A DNA stretch of 64,000 nt from Streptomyces rishiriensis (GCF_030815485.1 NZ_JAUSWV010000002.1:620001-684000); one strand, 5' to 3'; shown: positions 24,383 through 33,527, counted from the first letter of the stretch. Translations and numbers: made by a program. Notes: a model not told the origin generated them from the sequence alone.

Positions 24383-24955
24383 ATGGTGCGAAGCAGAACC
24401 GTCTGGGCCACCGCCGCCCTCCTGACCGCCACCCTCGGCGTGGCCGCGGTCCCGGCGACCGCCTCCCCGGCCACCGCCACCCGGGCCGCGGTCGCCTGTC
24501 CCACCGGCTGGGGCAGCCTGGCCAAGACGTACTCCGCCGGTACGTCGACGCCGCTGACGAACGTCAGAACCGGACGCCACGACTGCTACGACCGGTTCGT
24601 CGTCGACGTCCCGGGCGCGGGCGCCGCAGAACTCGGCTTCTCGGTCGCGTACGTCGACCGGCTCTACCAGGACGGCTCGGGCCGCGCCATCGCCGTCGGC
24701 GGCGGCGCCATCCTGGAGGTGCGGGTCAACGCGCCCTCCTACGACCCCGAGACCGGCGCCTCGACCTATCCCGGACGGGTGGCGCAGCCGCTGCCGGGCG
24801 TGAACCTCGCCGGGTACAGCACCTTCCGGGACACCCGGTTCGCCGGGAGCTTCGAGGGGGTGACGCAGTTCGGGCTCGGCGTACGCGCGCGCCTGCCGTT
24901 CCGGGTGCAGCATCTGGCCGACCACCTCGTGGTGGACGTCGCGCACGCCTGGTGA
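24383..24955 (+). CDS. Secreted AMIN-like domain protein
   Basis: A 190-residue exported protein. The signal peptide covers about residues 1-35 (MVRSR, hydrophobic core, ATASPATA). The mature region starts ACPTGWGSLAKTY and includes NVRTGRHDCYDRFVVDV and a C-terminal LPFRVQHLADHLVVDVAHAW, the pattern of the actinobacterial AMIN-like domain family. AMIN domains bind cell-wall-related ligands in other proteins; here there is no catalytic domain. One Cys pair may form a disulfide. The ATG at 24383 follows GGGGGA; an in-frame ATG 30 bases upstream is less well placed. Confidence 0.8.
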   Translation: MVRSRTVWATAALLTATLGVAAVPATASPATATRAAVACPTGWGSLAKTYSAGTSTPLTNVRTGRHDCYDRFVVDVPGAGAAELGFSVAYVDRLYQDGSGRAIAVGGGAILEVRVNAPSYDPETGASTYPGRVAQPLPGVNLAGYSTFRDTRFAGSFEGVTQFGLGVRARLPFRVQHLADHLVVDVAHAW

Positions 24956-24977
24956 CGCCTGCCGCACGAACAGGCCC

Positions 24978-25013
24978 CGGCGCCCGGCTCCCCGGAGCCG
25001 CCGCCGGGCGCCG
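24978..25013 (+). terminator. Stem-loop terminator after the AMIN-like gene
   Basis: CGGCGCCCGGC at 24978-24988 pairs with GCCGGGCGCCG at 25003-25013, with a nested GGCTCC/GGAGCC hairpin inside, 22 bases after the stop. Confidence 0.6.
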
Positions 25014-25145
25014 CGGGTAGGCACGTCGCGAGCGTGCGCCACCCTCGGCCTCCGGGACATCCCGGCCGCGAACGCGCAGGCCCACGGTCGCCGTTCGCCA
25101 TGCGACCCGGCCCGCAACCGGGTGGGATGCGGAGCCCGCCTTGTC

Positions 25146-25545
25146 ATGCCCCTTACATTTACAGCCGTGGTTCTCCCGCTGCTGCTCCCGGCACGGACCG
25201 CGCCGGTCTCCGCCCGTCTCGGCCAGGGGCGCCACCGCCTCGGCGTCGGCCGCCGGGTCCGCCGTCCCGGCGACGGAGGATTGGCGGCCGCCTCTTGTCC
25301 ACCACCGGGGCCGCCACATCGTCGACGCGCGGGGGCGCCGCTTGCGGCTCAGGTCCGCCGGACGGGACGGCTCCCAGGGCTCGTGGCGTACGCCGTGGGC
25401 ATCGCCGTCGGGCCGGGACCGTGCACACCGCTACCGCAACGGGCGGCGCGTGGCCCTCGCGTTGACGGTCGCCGGACCACCCTGCGGCGCGGGCGCGGCC
25501 CCCCTCGCGTCCCGGAACCTCCGCGAAATTGTCCGTGGTCGGTAA
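25146..25545 (+). pseudogene. Decayed remnant of a secreted GH5-type glycoside hydrolase
   Basis: An ATG at 25146 begins a signal-peptide-like frame (MPLTFTAVVLPLLLPARTAP). Soon afterwards the recognisable sequence continues in another frame: EDWRPPLVHHRGRHIVDARG then RRLRLRSAGRDGSQGSW. This matches the N-terminal segment of streptomycete secreted family 5 hydrolases (pattern W-x-P-P-L-S-x-x-G-R-x-I-V-D-A-x-G). A few more fragments (SGRDRAH) resemble the next conserved part, then similarity stops and no catalytic domain follows. The frame change and loss of the rest mark it as a pseudogene. The family call rests on my recognition of the N-terminal pattern. Confidence 0.4.
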
Positions 25546-25639
25546 CAGGCGGATCCTGTCGTGCCTTTTCCCCGTCCTGACATCTGCACGGGATCCACCG
25601 AGGGGCGGGATCCTCCGACACGACACGGACAGGGCAGAC

Positions 25640-26419
25640 ATGGCGCGGCATGGCGGGCGGGGATGGTACGGCCGGGTTATCGCGGCTGCGGTGGGTGTGA
25701 CGGCGATGGCCGCCGTCACCTCGGTGTGGACCGCGCAGGCCGGCCCGGTGGACGGAGGCAAGGCGGGAGCGGGCGCCTCTGCGAGCCCCTCCGCCGCGGG
25801 CTCCCTGCCGGCCCGGGTGTCGGTGGACATCGCCCACGCGTCGGACCACGGTGCCCGAGGCGTCAACATCACCATCGACGACGGTCCGGACCCCGACTGG
25901 ACGCCGCAGGTCCTGCAGGTGCTGCGGGAGAACGGTGTGAAGGCGACCTTCTGCATGGTGGGCTCGCAGGCCCAGGCCCACCCCGACCTGGTCAAGGCCG
26001 TGGTGGCGGACGGACACCGGCTGTGCGACCACACGGTGTCGCACGACACCACCATGGACACCAAGCCGGACTCCTACCAGTCGCAGCAGATCCTGGACGC
26101 CGAACGGATGATCACCGAGGCCTCCGGGGGCGTCCGCCCGGTGTACTACCGGGCTCCGGGTGGCGCCTTCACTCCCTACAGCCGCGATCTCGCCGCGTCC
26201 CGCGGGATGCGGCCGCTGGGCTGGAACGTCGACACCAAGGACTTCGAGCGGCCGGGCACCGCCGCCATCGTCGCCACCGTCGAGAACGAGGTGTCCAACG
26301 GCCCGACGATCCTCTTCCACGACGCGGGCGGGGACCGCTCACAGACCGTGGCGGCCCTGCGCGAGGTCCTGCCGTGGCTGCGGCAGCAGGGGTACTCCTT
26401 CGGTTTCCCGGTGATCTGA
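25640..26419 (+). CDS. Secreted polysaccharide deacetylase (CE4/NodB fold)
   Basis: A 259-residue exported enzyme. An N-terminal hydrophobic segment (about 12-34) serves as a signal peptide or anchor and is followed by an Ala/Ser linker. The NodB motifs are present in order: ITIDDGPDPDW (metal and catalytic Asp), HTVSHDT (metal His pair), YYRAPGGAFTPYS, LGWNVDTKDFERPG and ILFHDAGG. It should remove acetyl groups from peptidoglycan, chitin oligomers or xylan. The ATG at 25640 follows AGGGCAG. It ends 8 bases from the end of the convergent YihY gene, leaving almost no terminator space. Confidence 0.92.
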   Translation: MARHGGRGWYGRVIAAAVGVTAMAAVTSVWTAQAGPVDGGKAGAGASASPSAAGSLPARVSVDIAHASDHGARGVNITIDDGPDPDWTPQVLQVLRENGVKATFCMVGSQAQAHPDLVKAVVADGHRLCDHTVSHDTTMDTKPDSYQSQQILDAERMITEASGGVRPVYYRAPGGAFTPYSRDLAASRGMRPLGWNVDTKDFERPGTAAIVATVENEVSNGPTILFHDAGGDRSQTVAALREVLPWLRQQGYSFGFPVI

Positions 26420-26427
26420 ACGCGAGC

Positions 26428-27468
26428 TCACTCCACGCCGCGCCGGTCGTCCTCGCTCCAGGCCCGGGTGTCCCGGGGCTGGACGTAGGGCTCCTCGTCC
26501 TCGGGCAGTCCGCCGGCCACGGCCCGCTGCCGGGCCAGCTCGGCGTCGAACTCCAGGCCGAGCAGGATCGCGATGTTGCTGATCCACAGCCACACCAGGA
26601 AGACGATCACCGCGGCCAGCGTCCCGTAGGTCTTGTTGTACGAGCCGAAGCTGGCCACGTAGAAGGCGAAGCCGGCGGAGGCGACCAGCCAGATCACCAG
26701 GGCCACCACGCTCCCGGGCGTGATCCACCGCAGTCCGCGGCCCCGGACGTTCGGCGTCGCCCAGTACAGCAGAGCGATCATGATCGTGACCAGAACCACC
26801 AGCACGGGCCACTTCGCGATGGACCACACGGTCAGCGCCGTGTCGCCGATGCCCAGCGCGGCGCCGGCCTGCCGGGCCAGACCTCCGGTGAACACCACGA
26901 TCAGCGCGCTGGCGACCGCGAGCACCAGAAGCACCACCGTCACCCCCACGCGCAGCGGCAGCACCTTCCACACCGGCCGCCCCTCGGGCATGTCGTACAC
27001 CGCGTTGGCGCTGCGGATGAAGGCGGCCGTGTAGCCGGAGGCCGACCACACCGCCAGCACGAGACCGACGACCGCCATGACCGAGCCGACGCCGCCTCGG
27101 CCCTGAAGTTGCTGCACCGCGTCACTGATGATGTCCCGGGCCGAACCCGGCGCCACCTTGCGGAGGTTGTCGAGGACCTCGTCGGTCGCCGACTGCCCCG
27201 CCACACCCAGGAGCGACACCAGCACCAGCAGAGCCGGGAACAGCGACAGCACCCCGTAGTACGTCAGTGCCGCGGCCCGGTCCGTGAGTTCGTCGTCCTG
27301 GAACTCCCGCAGTACGCCTTTGACCACGGCCGACCAGGAGTGCTTCGGCAACTGCCCCGGCCCGTCCGGCGCCCGCCGTTCCACCAGTTCGTCCGGCCCC
27401 GCCGTCCGCTCCCGACCGGTCGTCCCGGGCTCGGCGTCGTCATGGTCGGATGTCGATGTGCGTGCCAT
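26428..27468 (-). CDS. YihY/BrkB-family inner membrane protein
   Basis: A 346-residue protein with six membrane helices. LTDRAAALTYYGVLSLFPALLVLVSLLG (about 60-87) and a C-terminal YNKTYGTLAAVIVFLVWLWI segment (about 275-294) are family signatures. The family was once called ribonuclease BN but is now regarded as membrane proteins of uncertain, possibly transport, function. N- and C-terminal tails are acidic and cytoplasmic. The ATG at 27468 starts the tail MARTSTSDHDDAE. It is transcribed alone, convergent with the deacetylase gene. Confidence 0.9.
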   Translation of the reverse strand: MARTSTSDHDDAEPGTTGRERTAGPDELVERRAPDGPGQLPKHSWSAVVKGVLREFQDDELTDRAAALTYYGVLSLFPALLVLVSLLGVAGQSATDEVLDNLRKVAPGSARDIISDAVQQLQGRGGVGSVMAVVGLVLAVWSASGYTAAFIRSANAVYDMPEGRPVWKVLPLRVGVTVVLLVLAVASALIVVFTGGLARQAGAALGIGDTALTVWSIAKWPVLVVLVTIMIALLYWATPNVRGRGLRWITPGSVVALVIWLVASAGFAFYVASFGSYNKTYGTLAAVIVFLVWLWISNIAILLGLEFDAELARQRAVAGGLPEDEEPYVQPRDTRAWSEDDRRGVE

Positions 27469-27505
27469 GACGACGGAGTAACCGCGACCGGCCGTTCCAT
27501 GCCTC

Positions 27506-28630
27506 TCAACGCGGCGCGGCGCGGGGGCCGTAGTGGCGGGCCAGGGCGTGGAAGGCCTGTTTCGGTTCCCAGTGCCAGCCGGCTTCCGGGTGACCGGGGC
27601 GGTTCCGGACGGTTCTGGTGACGGCGTAGGACGCCATGTCCAGGTCGTAGCGGGGGTCGTCGGCGCGGTGCGGGGCGTCCGGGGTGACGAACTCGAAGGC
27701 CATCGCCGCGTACAGTCCCATCGCCTCGAAGACGCCGAGGAGTGTGGTGAGGTGCTCCGCCTGGGTGCGTTCGCTGCGGACCAGGTGGCCCTTGATCTCC
27801 TCCGGGTCCTTGTCGTGGTCGACGACGTCCCAGCCCATGCCGCCGGCGTCCGGGGCGCCCGCATAGGCGCAGGCGCCGAACTCGGTGATGGCCAGCGGCT
27901 TCCCCCGGCGGGTGTGGCGGCGCAGTTCCCTCACATGGTCGGCGGGTCGCGGGAAGGAGGAGTAGTAGTCGATGCCGACGATGTCGAACAGCGACCAGTC
28001 GACCTGGTCGTCCTGTGCGGCGGCGTAGGACAGCCGGCCGTCGAAGACCGAGCGGCCGGTGCTTGCGGCACGGGCCGTGAAGGCGTCCAGACGGCGTTGC
28101 ATGACGACGGGGTCGTAGGTCCCGTTCATGAGGTTGCGTACGCGTTCCAGCACCGTCCCGCCCGGCACGATGCCGGGCACGAAGAGCCAGAACTCGCAGC
28201 CCACGCTGAGGTCCACGCTCGCGCCCTGTCGGCGCAGGCGCTGCGCGACCCGGCCGGTCTCCGCGAGGTGTTCGAGGATGTCCCGCGCCGGGACGTCTCC
28301 CAGCGTGGGCTGAAGCCATACGTGCAGGCCGCGTTCGGCCGCCTCGGTCGCGGTCGCCGCGAGACGTTCCACGCCGTCGCCGGTGACGTCGACCGTGTCG
28401 GCGTGCAGGTCCTGGCGGATGGCGCGCAGGTCCGCGCGCATCCGCTCGGCCGTCCACCCCGTGGCGGGGGTCTCGCCCTCCCCCACCGTGTAGACGACGC
28501 CCCGACGCCGCAGTCCGCGCTCTCGTTCCGTGGCGTGTGCCCGGCCCGCAGGTGCGAGCACGGCCGCCGCGCCGGCCGCCGCCGTCCCGGCCAGGAACCC
28601 GGCCCGGCTGATCCCCTTGGTTCGCTCCAT
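27506..28630 (-). CDS. Exported TIM-barrel-like protein, possible glycoside hydrolase
   Basis: A 374-residue protein with a Tat-like signal peptide (ISRAGFLAGTAAAGAAA, about 7-23). The mature part alternates beta strands and helices in barrel fashion: GVVYTVGEGETP, HVWLQPTLGDVP, VGCEFWLFVPGIV, DIVGIDYYSSF, PLAITEFGACAYAG and AMAFEFVTPDAP. Acidic residues at strand ends (GCEFW and ITEFGA) are where retaining clan-A glycosidases place their catalytic pair, so a hydrolase is plausible. Some homologues carry uninformative names, and I do not assign a family. The ATG at 28630 follows TAAGGAC. It lies downstream of the GH106 gene on the same strand (160-base gap). Confidence 0.72.
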   Translation of the reverse strand: MERTKGISRAGFLAGTAAAGAAAVLAPAGRAHATERERGLRRRGVVYTVGEGETPATGWTAERMRADLRAIRQDLHADTVDVTGDGVERLAATATEAAERGLHVWLQPTLGDVPARDILEHLAETGRVAQRLRRQGASVDLSVGCEFWLFVPGIVPGGTVLERVRNLMNGTYDPVVMQRRLDAFTARAASTGRSVFDGRLSYAAAQDDQVDWSLFDIVGIDYYSSFPRPADHVRELRRHTRRGKPLAITEFGACAYAGAPDAGGMGWDVVDHDKDPEEIKGHLVRSERTQAEHLTTLLGVFEAMGLYAAMAFEFVTPDAPHRADDPRYDLDMASYAVTRTVRNRPGHPEAGWHWEPKQAFHALARHYGPRAAPR

Positions 28631-28789
28631 GTCCTTACGGTGGTGGACGCGCGCGGGGGACGCAGTCGGCCGATGGTCCGGAACGTCGCGACGAAGGTCG
28701 GTGAGGGGGCCGGGCCGGCCGTCGTATCGGCGACCCGGACGCGTCCGAAAGGCGTCGCCGGGGTGTGCCGGGTTCCGGCCCCCCTCTCC

Positions 28790-31700
28790 TCAGCCGACCG
28801 TGGCCTGCCCGTACGGCACGAGTCGTACCGGGCCCACGAGACCGAAGTCCTGTCGGGCGACGGCTCCGAAGACCGCGGGCTGGGCGACCCGCAGCCGGTT
28901 GACGAGCGGGACGGCCACCTCCACCTCGATCACGTTACGGCCGCGCCGGAGCAGGGGGCCGACGTCGACGACCGGGTGGAGACGGTCGACGACCGGGGCG
29001 CCGGTGCCGTTGACGGTGACCCGGGCTGTGTCGGAGACCTGGCCGAGTTCCAGGTGGGCGCCGTGCGCGGAGGTCCACCCGGACGGCAGGTCGATCGTCG
29101 TCCGGTAGCGTCCGATACCCGCCGAGTCCGCCAGTTCCGGGATCGCCGACCAGGGCAGCAGCGTGTCGAGGGTCAGCGTGCGGTGGACGTGGTCGGTACG
29201 GGTGGGGGCGGAACCGGGGTACCAGTCGTCGACGTCCAGCTGCCAGCGGCCCGCGGTGATCGGGGCGGGTACGGACGGGATGGCCGTGGTGACCGTGCGG
29301 CCCGAGGACAGCCGTGTCGTGCGGGTGCCCGCCTCGGTCGAACGGATCGTCAGCGAACCCCTGTCGAAGAGGGCTTCGGAGGCGTCCGTGTCGACGACGT
29401 GCGGCCTGGCCCCGTTCCGGTCGCCGAAGAGTCCCGGACGCCCCAGGGCGACGATCATCACCTGGCCGGGCTGGAGGGCGACCCGCACGGTGACGTCGCC
29501 GTCGTCCTCGGTGTACCGGGCGATCCGCGTGGCCTCGCCCGTCCAGGGGTCGAGCAGGTAGGGGATCGTCGTCCCGCCGCGTGTCCGGCGCGTGTGGCGC
29601 AGGGTCACCTGGTGGTCGATCGCGGCCACGGGCGGTTTGACCGTCTCGGCGTGCTTGCCGTTGCAGAGGTAGTAGAAGTCGGCGTCCCGGGTGACGCGGT
29701 GTGCGTTGAGGAGCGTGGAGGCTGTGGCGTGGCGTACGTCGGGGACGACACCGAGTCCGGTGAGTGCGTCGCCCACGGCGGCCTTGTCGGTGACCCGGGT
29801 GACGTTGGGCAGAGCGAGCAGCCGGGTCAGGAGGTCCCGCAGCCGGTCGTTCTCGCCGTCGTCGGGGACGCCGGGGGTGAGCGGCTGGTCGAAGGCGCCC
29901 AGCAGGACGATCGGCAACCCCGCCCCGGCCAGTGTCAGCAGGCGGCGGGCATCGGCCGTGGCGAGGGTGGGGGTGGAGGAGTAGAAGAAGTCGCCCTCGA
30001 CGAACAGGGCCTTGTAGGCCGGTCCGTCCGGGGCGAGCCGGCCGCCCGAGACGGTGGCGTTCGGCAGGTCGAGCAGCGGACCGCTGAGGAACTGGTGGGT
30101 CCAGCCGAGCGGTACACCGGTCGCGGTGAACCAGGACGCGCCGATGCCGGTGGCGGCGTAGCCGGTCTGCCGGAAGACGGCGACGTCGGCGCGGGCGGTA
30201 CCGGACTGGAGTACGCCGTGCACCCGGCCGAGGTAGGCGGCGATGTCCGCCACGTGATGCCAGCTGGGCTGCCGGGGCCCCCACGACTCGCCGTATCCGG
30301 GGCCGCCGTTGTAGGGGCTGAAGGCCGCGAAGCCGGGCCAGCTCGCGCCGGGCACGGTGGCGTAGGAGAACCCGTGGACGACGGTCTGGTTGACGCCCGC
30401 CGCATAGGCGCCGCCCATGGTGCGCAGGAATCGGTCCCAGGTGGTGCTGTAGGCAGAGCCGTTGTAGGCGCCCGACTCGCAGGACAGCACCGTGTGACCC
30501 GCCATGTCCCGGCCGCCCGCGAGACAGCGGAAGTCGTCGAGGTTCTTGAAGCCGAGGGATTCGCCCTCGGGGATGTCGAGGATCGCCGCGGACTCGATGG
30601 CGTCGGTCTGGAGTCCGTAGGGCTGGGCGCGCAGGGTCATGCCGAGGGAGTGGGCCCAGTCCCGCAGCGCGCGCACGTGGTGCCGGTTGAACAGTTCCGA
30701 GAAGGTCTCCCAGAAGTCGTGTCTGATCTGCCGGGTCAGTTGTGCCTCGAACGCGAACACCTGGTTGCTGTTGCTCAGGACGAGGGCGGGCAGGTGGGGC
30801 AGCAGGGGCCGGCCGGTGTGCTTCGCGAAGGCGTCCGGCAACGACGGAGTCCAGACCAGGCCGTCCGTCTCCAGTTCCACGGAGTCCTCGAAGAAGGCGC
30901 CGCCCGCCGCCTTCAGCAGGCTCCGCAGGCCGGGGGTCAGCAGGTCCTGCTCCCAGTAGCGGGTGACGGCCGCGGTGCCCGCCGGGTCGAGGTGGTCGAC
31001 GACGTAGGCGGCGGGCGCGGAGTGCGGTCCGGACTCGGGCTGCTGACCGCTGCCGCGCGTCCAGTACGAGATCAGCGTCCACTCCCCGGCGTCGGGGGCC
31101 GTCCAGGTCAGGGTGCCGTCCTCGGCGACGGTGGAGGTGAGGTCGCGGACGCTGGCGAGGTCGAGTCCGGTCTCCTTGCGGGTGGAGTACGCGGGTTCGA
31201 CGCGGGCAGCCTGTACGGCGAACAGCCGCTGCCGGGTCACACCGGCGGCGGGCGCGTGCACGGGCGGCGGCACCGGTCCCTGGAAGGTGGCTCCGGCGCT
31301 CAACGAGGCCCGGCCGTGGACGAGTTCCTTGGCGGCCGCTTCGTCGTCCGGGGTGACGCCGGGGACCGCGACGGGCCAGCTCGGGCCCAGGGTGAGGTCG
31401 ATGGTGAGGCCCCGTCTCGCGGCCCGGCGCAGCGCGGCCTCGACACCGTCGCGCCAGGGCCGGCTGCCCCACCCGTGGTGCGCGGTGTCCAGTACCGACT
31501 TGTCCTTGACGCTGTGATGGACGGCGGCGATCTCCGCGCCGCCGAATCCCGCGTCCGCGATCTGGTCGACCTCGCGGGCGATCTCGTCGGGGTTCACCAG
31601 GCCGTCCGGCCACCACCAGCGGAACTTGGGCCGCACCGAACGGGCGGGAGCGGCGAACCAGTCGGCTGCCGGTCCGGTCGCCCCGCTGACGGACGGCGCC

Positions 31701-31822
31701 GCCGCGGCGGCTGTCCCGGATCCCAGGGCGGCCACGATCCCGGCCGCGATGCCCGCCGTCGCCCCGGCGGCGAGCACCGCTCGCCGTGACATTCCGTCGC
31801 CCTGCCCGACCGGTACCGGCAT
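28790..31822 (-). CDS. Secreted GH106 alpha-L-rhamnosidase-type glycoside hydrolase
   Basis: A 1010-residue exported enzyme with a Tat-type signal (MSRRAVLAAG, about residues 11-40). The mature N-terminus VRPKFRWWWPDGLVNPDEI followed by DAGFGGAEI is typical of GH106. The catalytic region continues through AFFEDSVELETDGLVWT, FNRHHVRALRDWAHSLGM, DIPEGESLGF and SCESGAYNGSAYSTTW. The C-terminus is a beta-sandwich (about 820-1000). It should release terminal rhamnose from plant pectin or flavonoid glycosides. The ATG at 31822 follows GGGAGC. A LacI-type palindrome 28 bases upstream implies sugar-responsive repression. Confidence 0.85.
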   Translation of the reverse strand: MPVPVGQGDGMSRRAVLAAGATAGIAAGIVAALGSGTAAAAAPSVSGATGPAADWFAAPARSVRPKFRWWWPDGLVNPDEIAREVDQIADAGFGGAEIAAVHHSVKDKSVLDTAHHGWGSRPWRDGVEAALRRAARRGLTIDLTLGPSWPVAVPGVTPDDEAAAKELVHGRASLSAGATFQGPVPPPVHAPAAGVTRQRLFAVQAARVEPAYSTRKETGLDLASVRDLTSTVAEDGTLTWTAPDAGEWTLISYWTRGSGQQPESGPHSAPAAYVVDHLDPAGTAAVTRYWEQDLLTPGLRSLLKAAGGAFFEDSVELETDGLVWTPSLPDAFAKHTGRPLLPHLPALVLSNSNQVFAFEAQLTRQIRHDFWETFSELFNRHHVRALRDWAHSLGMTLRAQPYGLQTDAIESAAILDIPEGESLGFKNLDDFRCLAGGRDMAGHTVLSCESGAYNGSAYSTTWDRFLRTMGGAYAAGVNQTVVHGFSYATVPGASWPGFAAFSPYNGGPGYGESWGPRQPSWHHVADIAAYLGRVHGVLQSGTARADVAVFRQTGYAATGIGASWFTATGVPLGWTHQFLSGPLLDLPNATVSGGRLAPDGPAYKALFVEGDFFYSSTPTLATADARRLLTLAGAGLPIVLLGAFDQPLTPGVPDDGENDRLRDLLTRLLALPNVTRVTDKAAVGDALTGLGVVPDVRHATASTLLNAHRVTRDADFYYLCNGKHAETVKPPVAAIDHQVTLRHTRRTRGGTTIPYLLDPWTGEATRIARYTEDDGDVTVRVALQPGQVMIVALGRPGLFGDRNGARPHVVDTDASEALFDRGSLTIRSTEAGTRTTRLSSGRTVTTAIPSVPAPITAGRWQLDVDDWYPGSAPTRTDHVHRTLTLDTLLPWSAIPELADSAGIGRYRTTIDLPSGWTSAHGAHLELGQVSDTARVTVNGTGAPVVDRLHPVVDVGPLLRRGRNVIEVEVAVPLVNRLRVAQPAVFGAVARQDFGLVGPVRLVPYGQATVG

Positions 31823-31849
31823 GAGTGCTCCCAGATGATCGTTCGCGTT

Positions 31850-31863
31850 TTGAATCGTTTCAA
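31850..31863. promoter_or_regulatory. LacI-family operator-like palindrome upstream of the GH106 gene
   Basis: TTGAATCGTTTCAA has 7-base half sites (one mismatch) meeting at a central CG, the typical form of LacI-family operators. It lies 28 bases before the GH106 ATG in a short AT-rich patch. No LacI gene is adjacent; the one at 55449 has different operators. Confidence 0.55.
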
Positions 31864-32123
31864 TCACACGTGACGCGGGAACGCTAAGCCTGGGCTCGGA
31901 GCAAGGTCAAGATGTCGGACGGATCAAGTAGCGCCGGAGACCACGGGCATGGGACCGGCTCGGCCGATGCCGGACGGCCCCGTCGCCGCGCTCGCCCCGC
32001 CGACGCGGGGAGGAGACAGCGCGCGCCGCCTGCGTGCGCGGGAGCGGAGGCGCGGTGGACGACGGGACGGCGCTCGCCGCTCCGAAGACGTTCCCGGAAG
32101 CGAAGATCGAGCCGGACACGACC

Positions 32124-32153
32124 CGGCCCCCGACGGGTTCCCGCCGGGGGCCG
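32124..32153 (-). terminator. Stem-loop terminator downstream of the Ala-rich protein gene
   Basis: CGGCCCCCG pairs with CGGGGGCCG, with an inner CGGG/CCCG stem, 26 bases beyond the stop of the minus-strand gene at 32179. The remainder of the spacer 31864-32123 shows no convincing gene. Confidence 0.6.
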
Positions 32154-32178
32154 ATCTCCTGACCGCGACCGGAAAGGG

Positions 32179-32625
32179 TCAGATCCGACCGCCGGTGAGC
32201 CGGGTGAGCGGGCCCTGCGGCCCACGGCCGGAACGACGCCCCACGGCGTACGACGTGGCGGTCAGCACGGACAGGCCGGCGCCGACACCGGCGGCGATCA
32301 GCTTCCGGTGTGCGATGACCGTCCAGGCCGTCTTGGCGGTCGCGGCGACCTGGCCCGACGTCGCGACGATGGCCTGACGGCCCGCCTCGACACCTCGCGA
32401 CGCACTCTGCGCCGCGCTCTGCACGGCACCGGTCGTCACCTCGGCCGAGCGCTGGACTCCGGCCTTGGTGGCCGATGCGGCGTCGTCCGTCTTCGTCGCG
32501 GCGCTCTTCGCGGCGCGGGCCGCCGGAGCGGTCGCCTTGTCAGCGGTGCGCCGGGCCTTGGACGCGGTCACCCGCTCGGCTGCGGACTGTTCATTCGTCT
32601 TCCTGTTCGGTTCACTCATGGACAT
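32179..32625 (-). CDS. Ala/Lys/Thr-rich protein with one membrane segment, unknown function
   Basis: A 148-residue protein. Residues about 15-100 form a low-complexity helical region rich in Ala, Lys, Thr and Ser (KATAPAARAAKSAATK), resembling histone-like or phasin-like tails. A short hydrophobic segment follows (KLIAAGVGAGLSVLTATSYAVG, about 113-134) and a basic C-terminus RRSGRGPQGP. The ATG at 32625 is chosen over 32619 because GGTGAGCGG lies upstream. The gene follows the oxidoreductase gene at 32637 by 11 bases, so both are probably one operon. Function unknown. Confidence 0.65.
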   Translation of the reverse strand: MSMSEPNRKTNEQSAAERVTASKARRTADKATAPAARAAKSAATKTDDAASATKAGVQRSAEVTTGAVQSAAQSASRGVEAGRQAIVATSGQVAATAKTAWTVIAHRKLIAAGVGAGLSVLTATSYAVGRRSGRGPQGPLTRLTGGRI

Positions 32626-32636
32626 CGCGTTGCCGC

Positions 32637-33527
32637 TCACCGCGACGGCAAACCCGTCCCGTCGCCCGAGGTGGACGACGGGGTCCCCTGGACGAGATCG
32701 GCGATCAACTGCTCCCCGGTCACGGCCGGATCGTCCTTGTGCGCTTCCCACCGGGCGAACGTCTCCGCGGCCGCCTCGGCGAAGCCGGACGGTGCGCCGA
32801 CCGCCCGGCAGGCCCGGGCGATCTCGCGCATCTCCGGCTCCCAGCGCCACGCCCGCGGCCCGGCGCCGGCCAGGTGTTCCGTCCCGGCCAGCGGGGTCTC
32901 CGGCAGCAGACTTCGCGCCAGGTCGAGCAGGTCGTCCAGCACGCCGTGCCCGTCGGCCAGCGCGCAGGCCTGGGCCGCGAGGGCATACGAGATCTTGTTG
33001 TACGCGGCGAAGGCCAGCTTGAGCGCCGACGCCCGGCCGATGGGCCCCGCCAGGGTGACCGGGGTGAGCGCCGTGCCGTCGAACAGGGCGAAGACCTGGG
33101 CCACGGCCGTGTCGTCGCCCGAGAGATAGAGCCGGGTCCGCCCCGCCTCGCGCGGGGGCGGTCCCGTGATCCCCCCGTCCACCACGGTCACCGCGCCGCC
33201 CTCGAACACACCGCTGATGTCGGCCATCCGCTCGGGACTCACCGCGTTCGCGTCCACGTAGACGCCGTGAAAACCCGCCGCCGCCACCTGACCGGCGACG
33301 TCGAGCGCGGCGGCGGGAGGACAGACGCTCAGCACGATCTCGCAGGTCGCGGCCAGTTCCCGGATGTTCGCGGCGGATAGAAGCCCGTACTCGGCGGCCC
33401 GCTCCCTACTCGCCGCCGACCGCCCTTGCGGCAGCCACCGGACCACGGCTCCCGCCGCCACCGCCTGCGCCGCCACGCGTGCACCCATGGCTCCCGGATG
33501 CAGAATTCCCACGTCTCGATGCCCCAT
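32637..33527 (-). CDS. 6-phosphogluconate dehydrogenase-like oxidoreductase (NAD-binding plus DUF1932)
   Basis: A 296-residue protein. The N-terminal Rossmann domain begins DVGILHPGAMGARVAAQAV (residues 5-23; the usual G-x-G-x-x-G is relaxed to HPGAMG). YVDANAVSPERM and VDGGITGPPP mark the substrate and catalytic region. The C-terminal helical part (about 180-280) with LKLAFAAYNKISYALAAQA holds the catalytic Lys and corresponds to DUF1932. It should reduce or oxidise a small beta-hydroxyacid with NAD(P). The ATG at 33527 follows AGGG. It heads a probable two-gene unit with the Ala-rich protein gene. Confidence 0.85.
   Translation of the reverse strand: MGHRDVGILHPGAMGARVAAQAVAAGAVVRWLPQGRSAASRERAAEYGLLSAANIRELAATCEIVLSVCPPAAALDVAGQVAAAGFHGVYVDANAVSPERMADISGVFEGGAVTVVDGGITGPPPREAGRTRLYLSGDDTAVAQVFALFDGTALTPVTLAGPIGRASALKLAFAAYNKISYALAAQACALADGHGVLDDLLDLARSLLPETPLAGTEHLAGAGPRAWRWEPEMREIARACRAVGAPSGFAEAAAETFARWEAHKDDPAVTGEQLIADLVQGTPSSTSGDGTGLPSR

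Noticed and set aside
27533..31789. Very long plus-strand open frame (over 1400 codons) opposite the GH106 and TIM-barrel genes
   Set aside because: It is the antisense of two real genes in GC-rich DNA. The translation is Gly/Val/Arg/Asp-rich without motifs and has no ribosome site.
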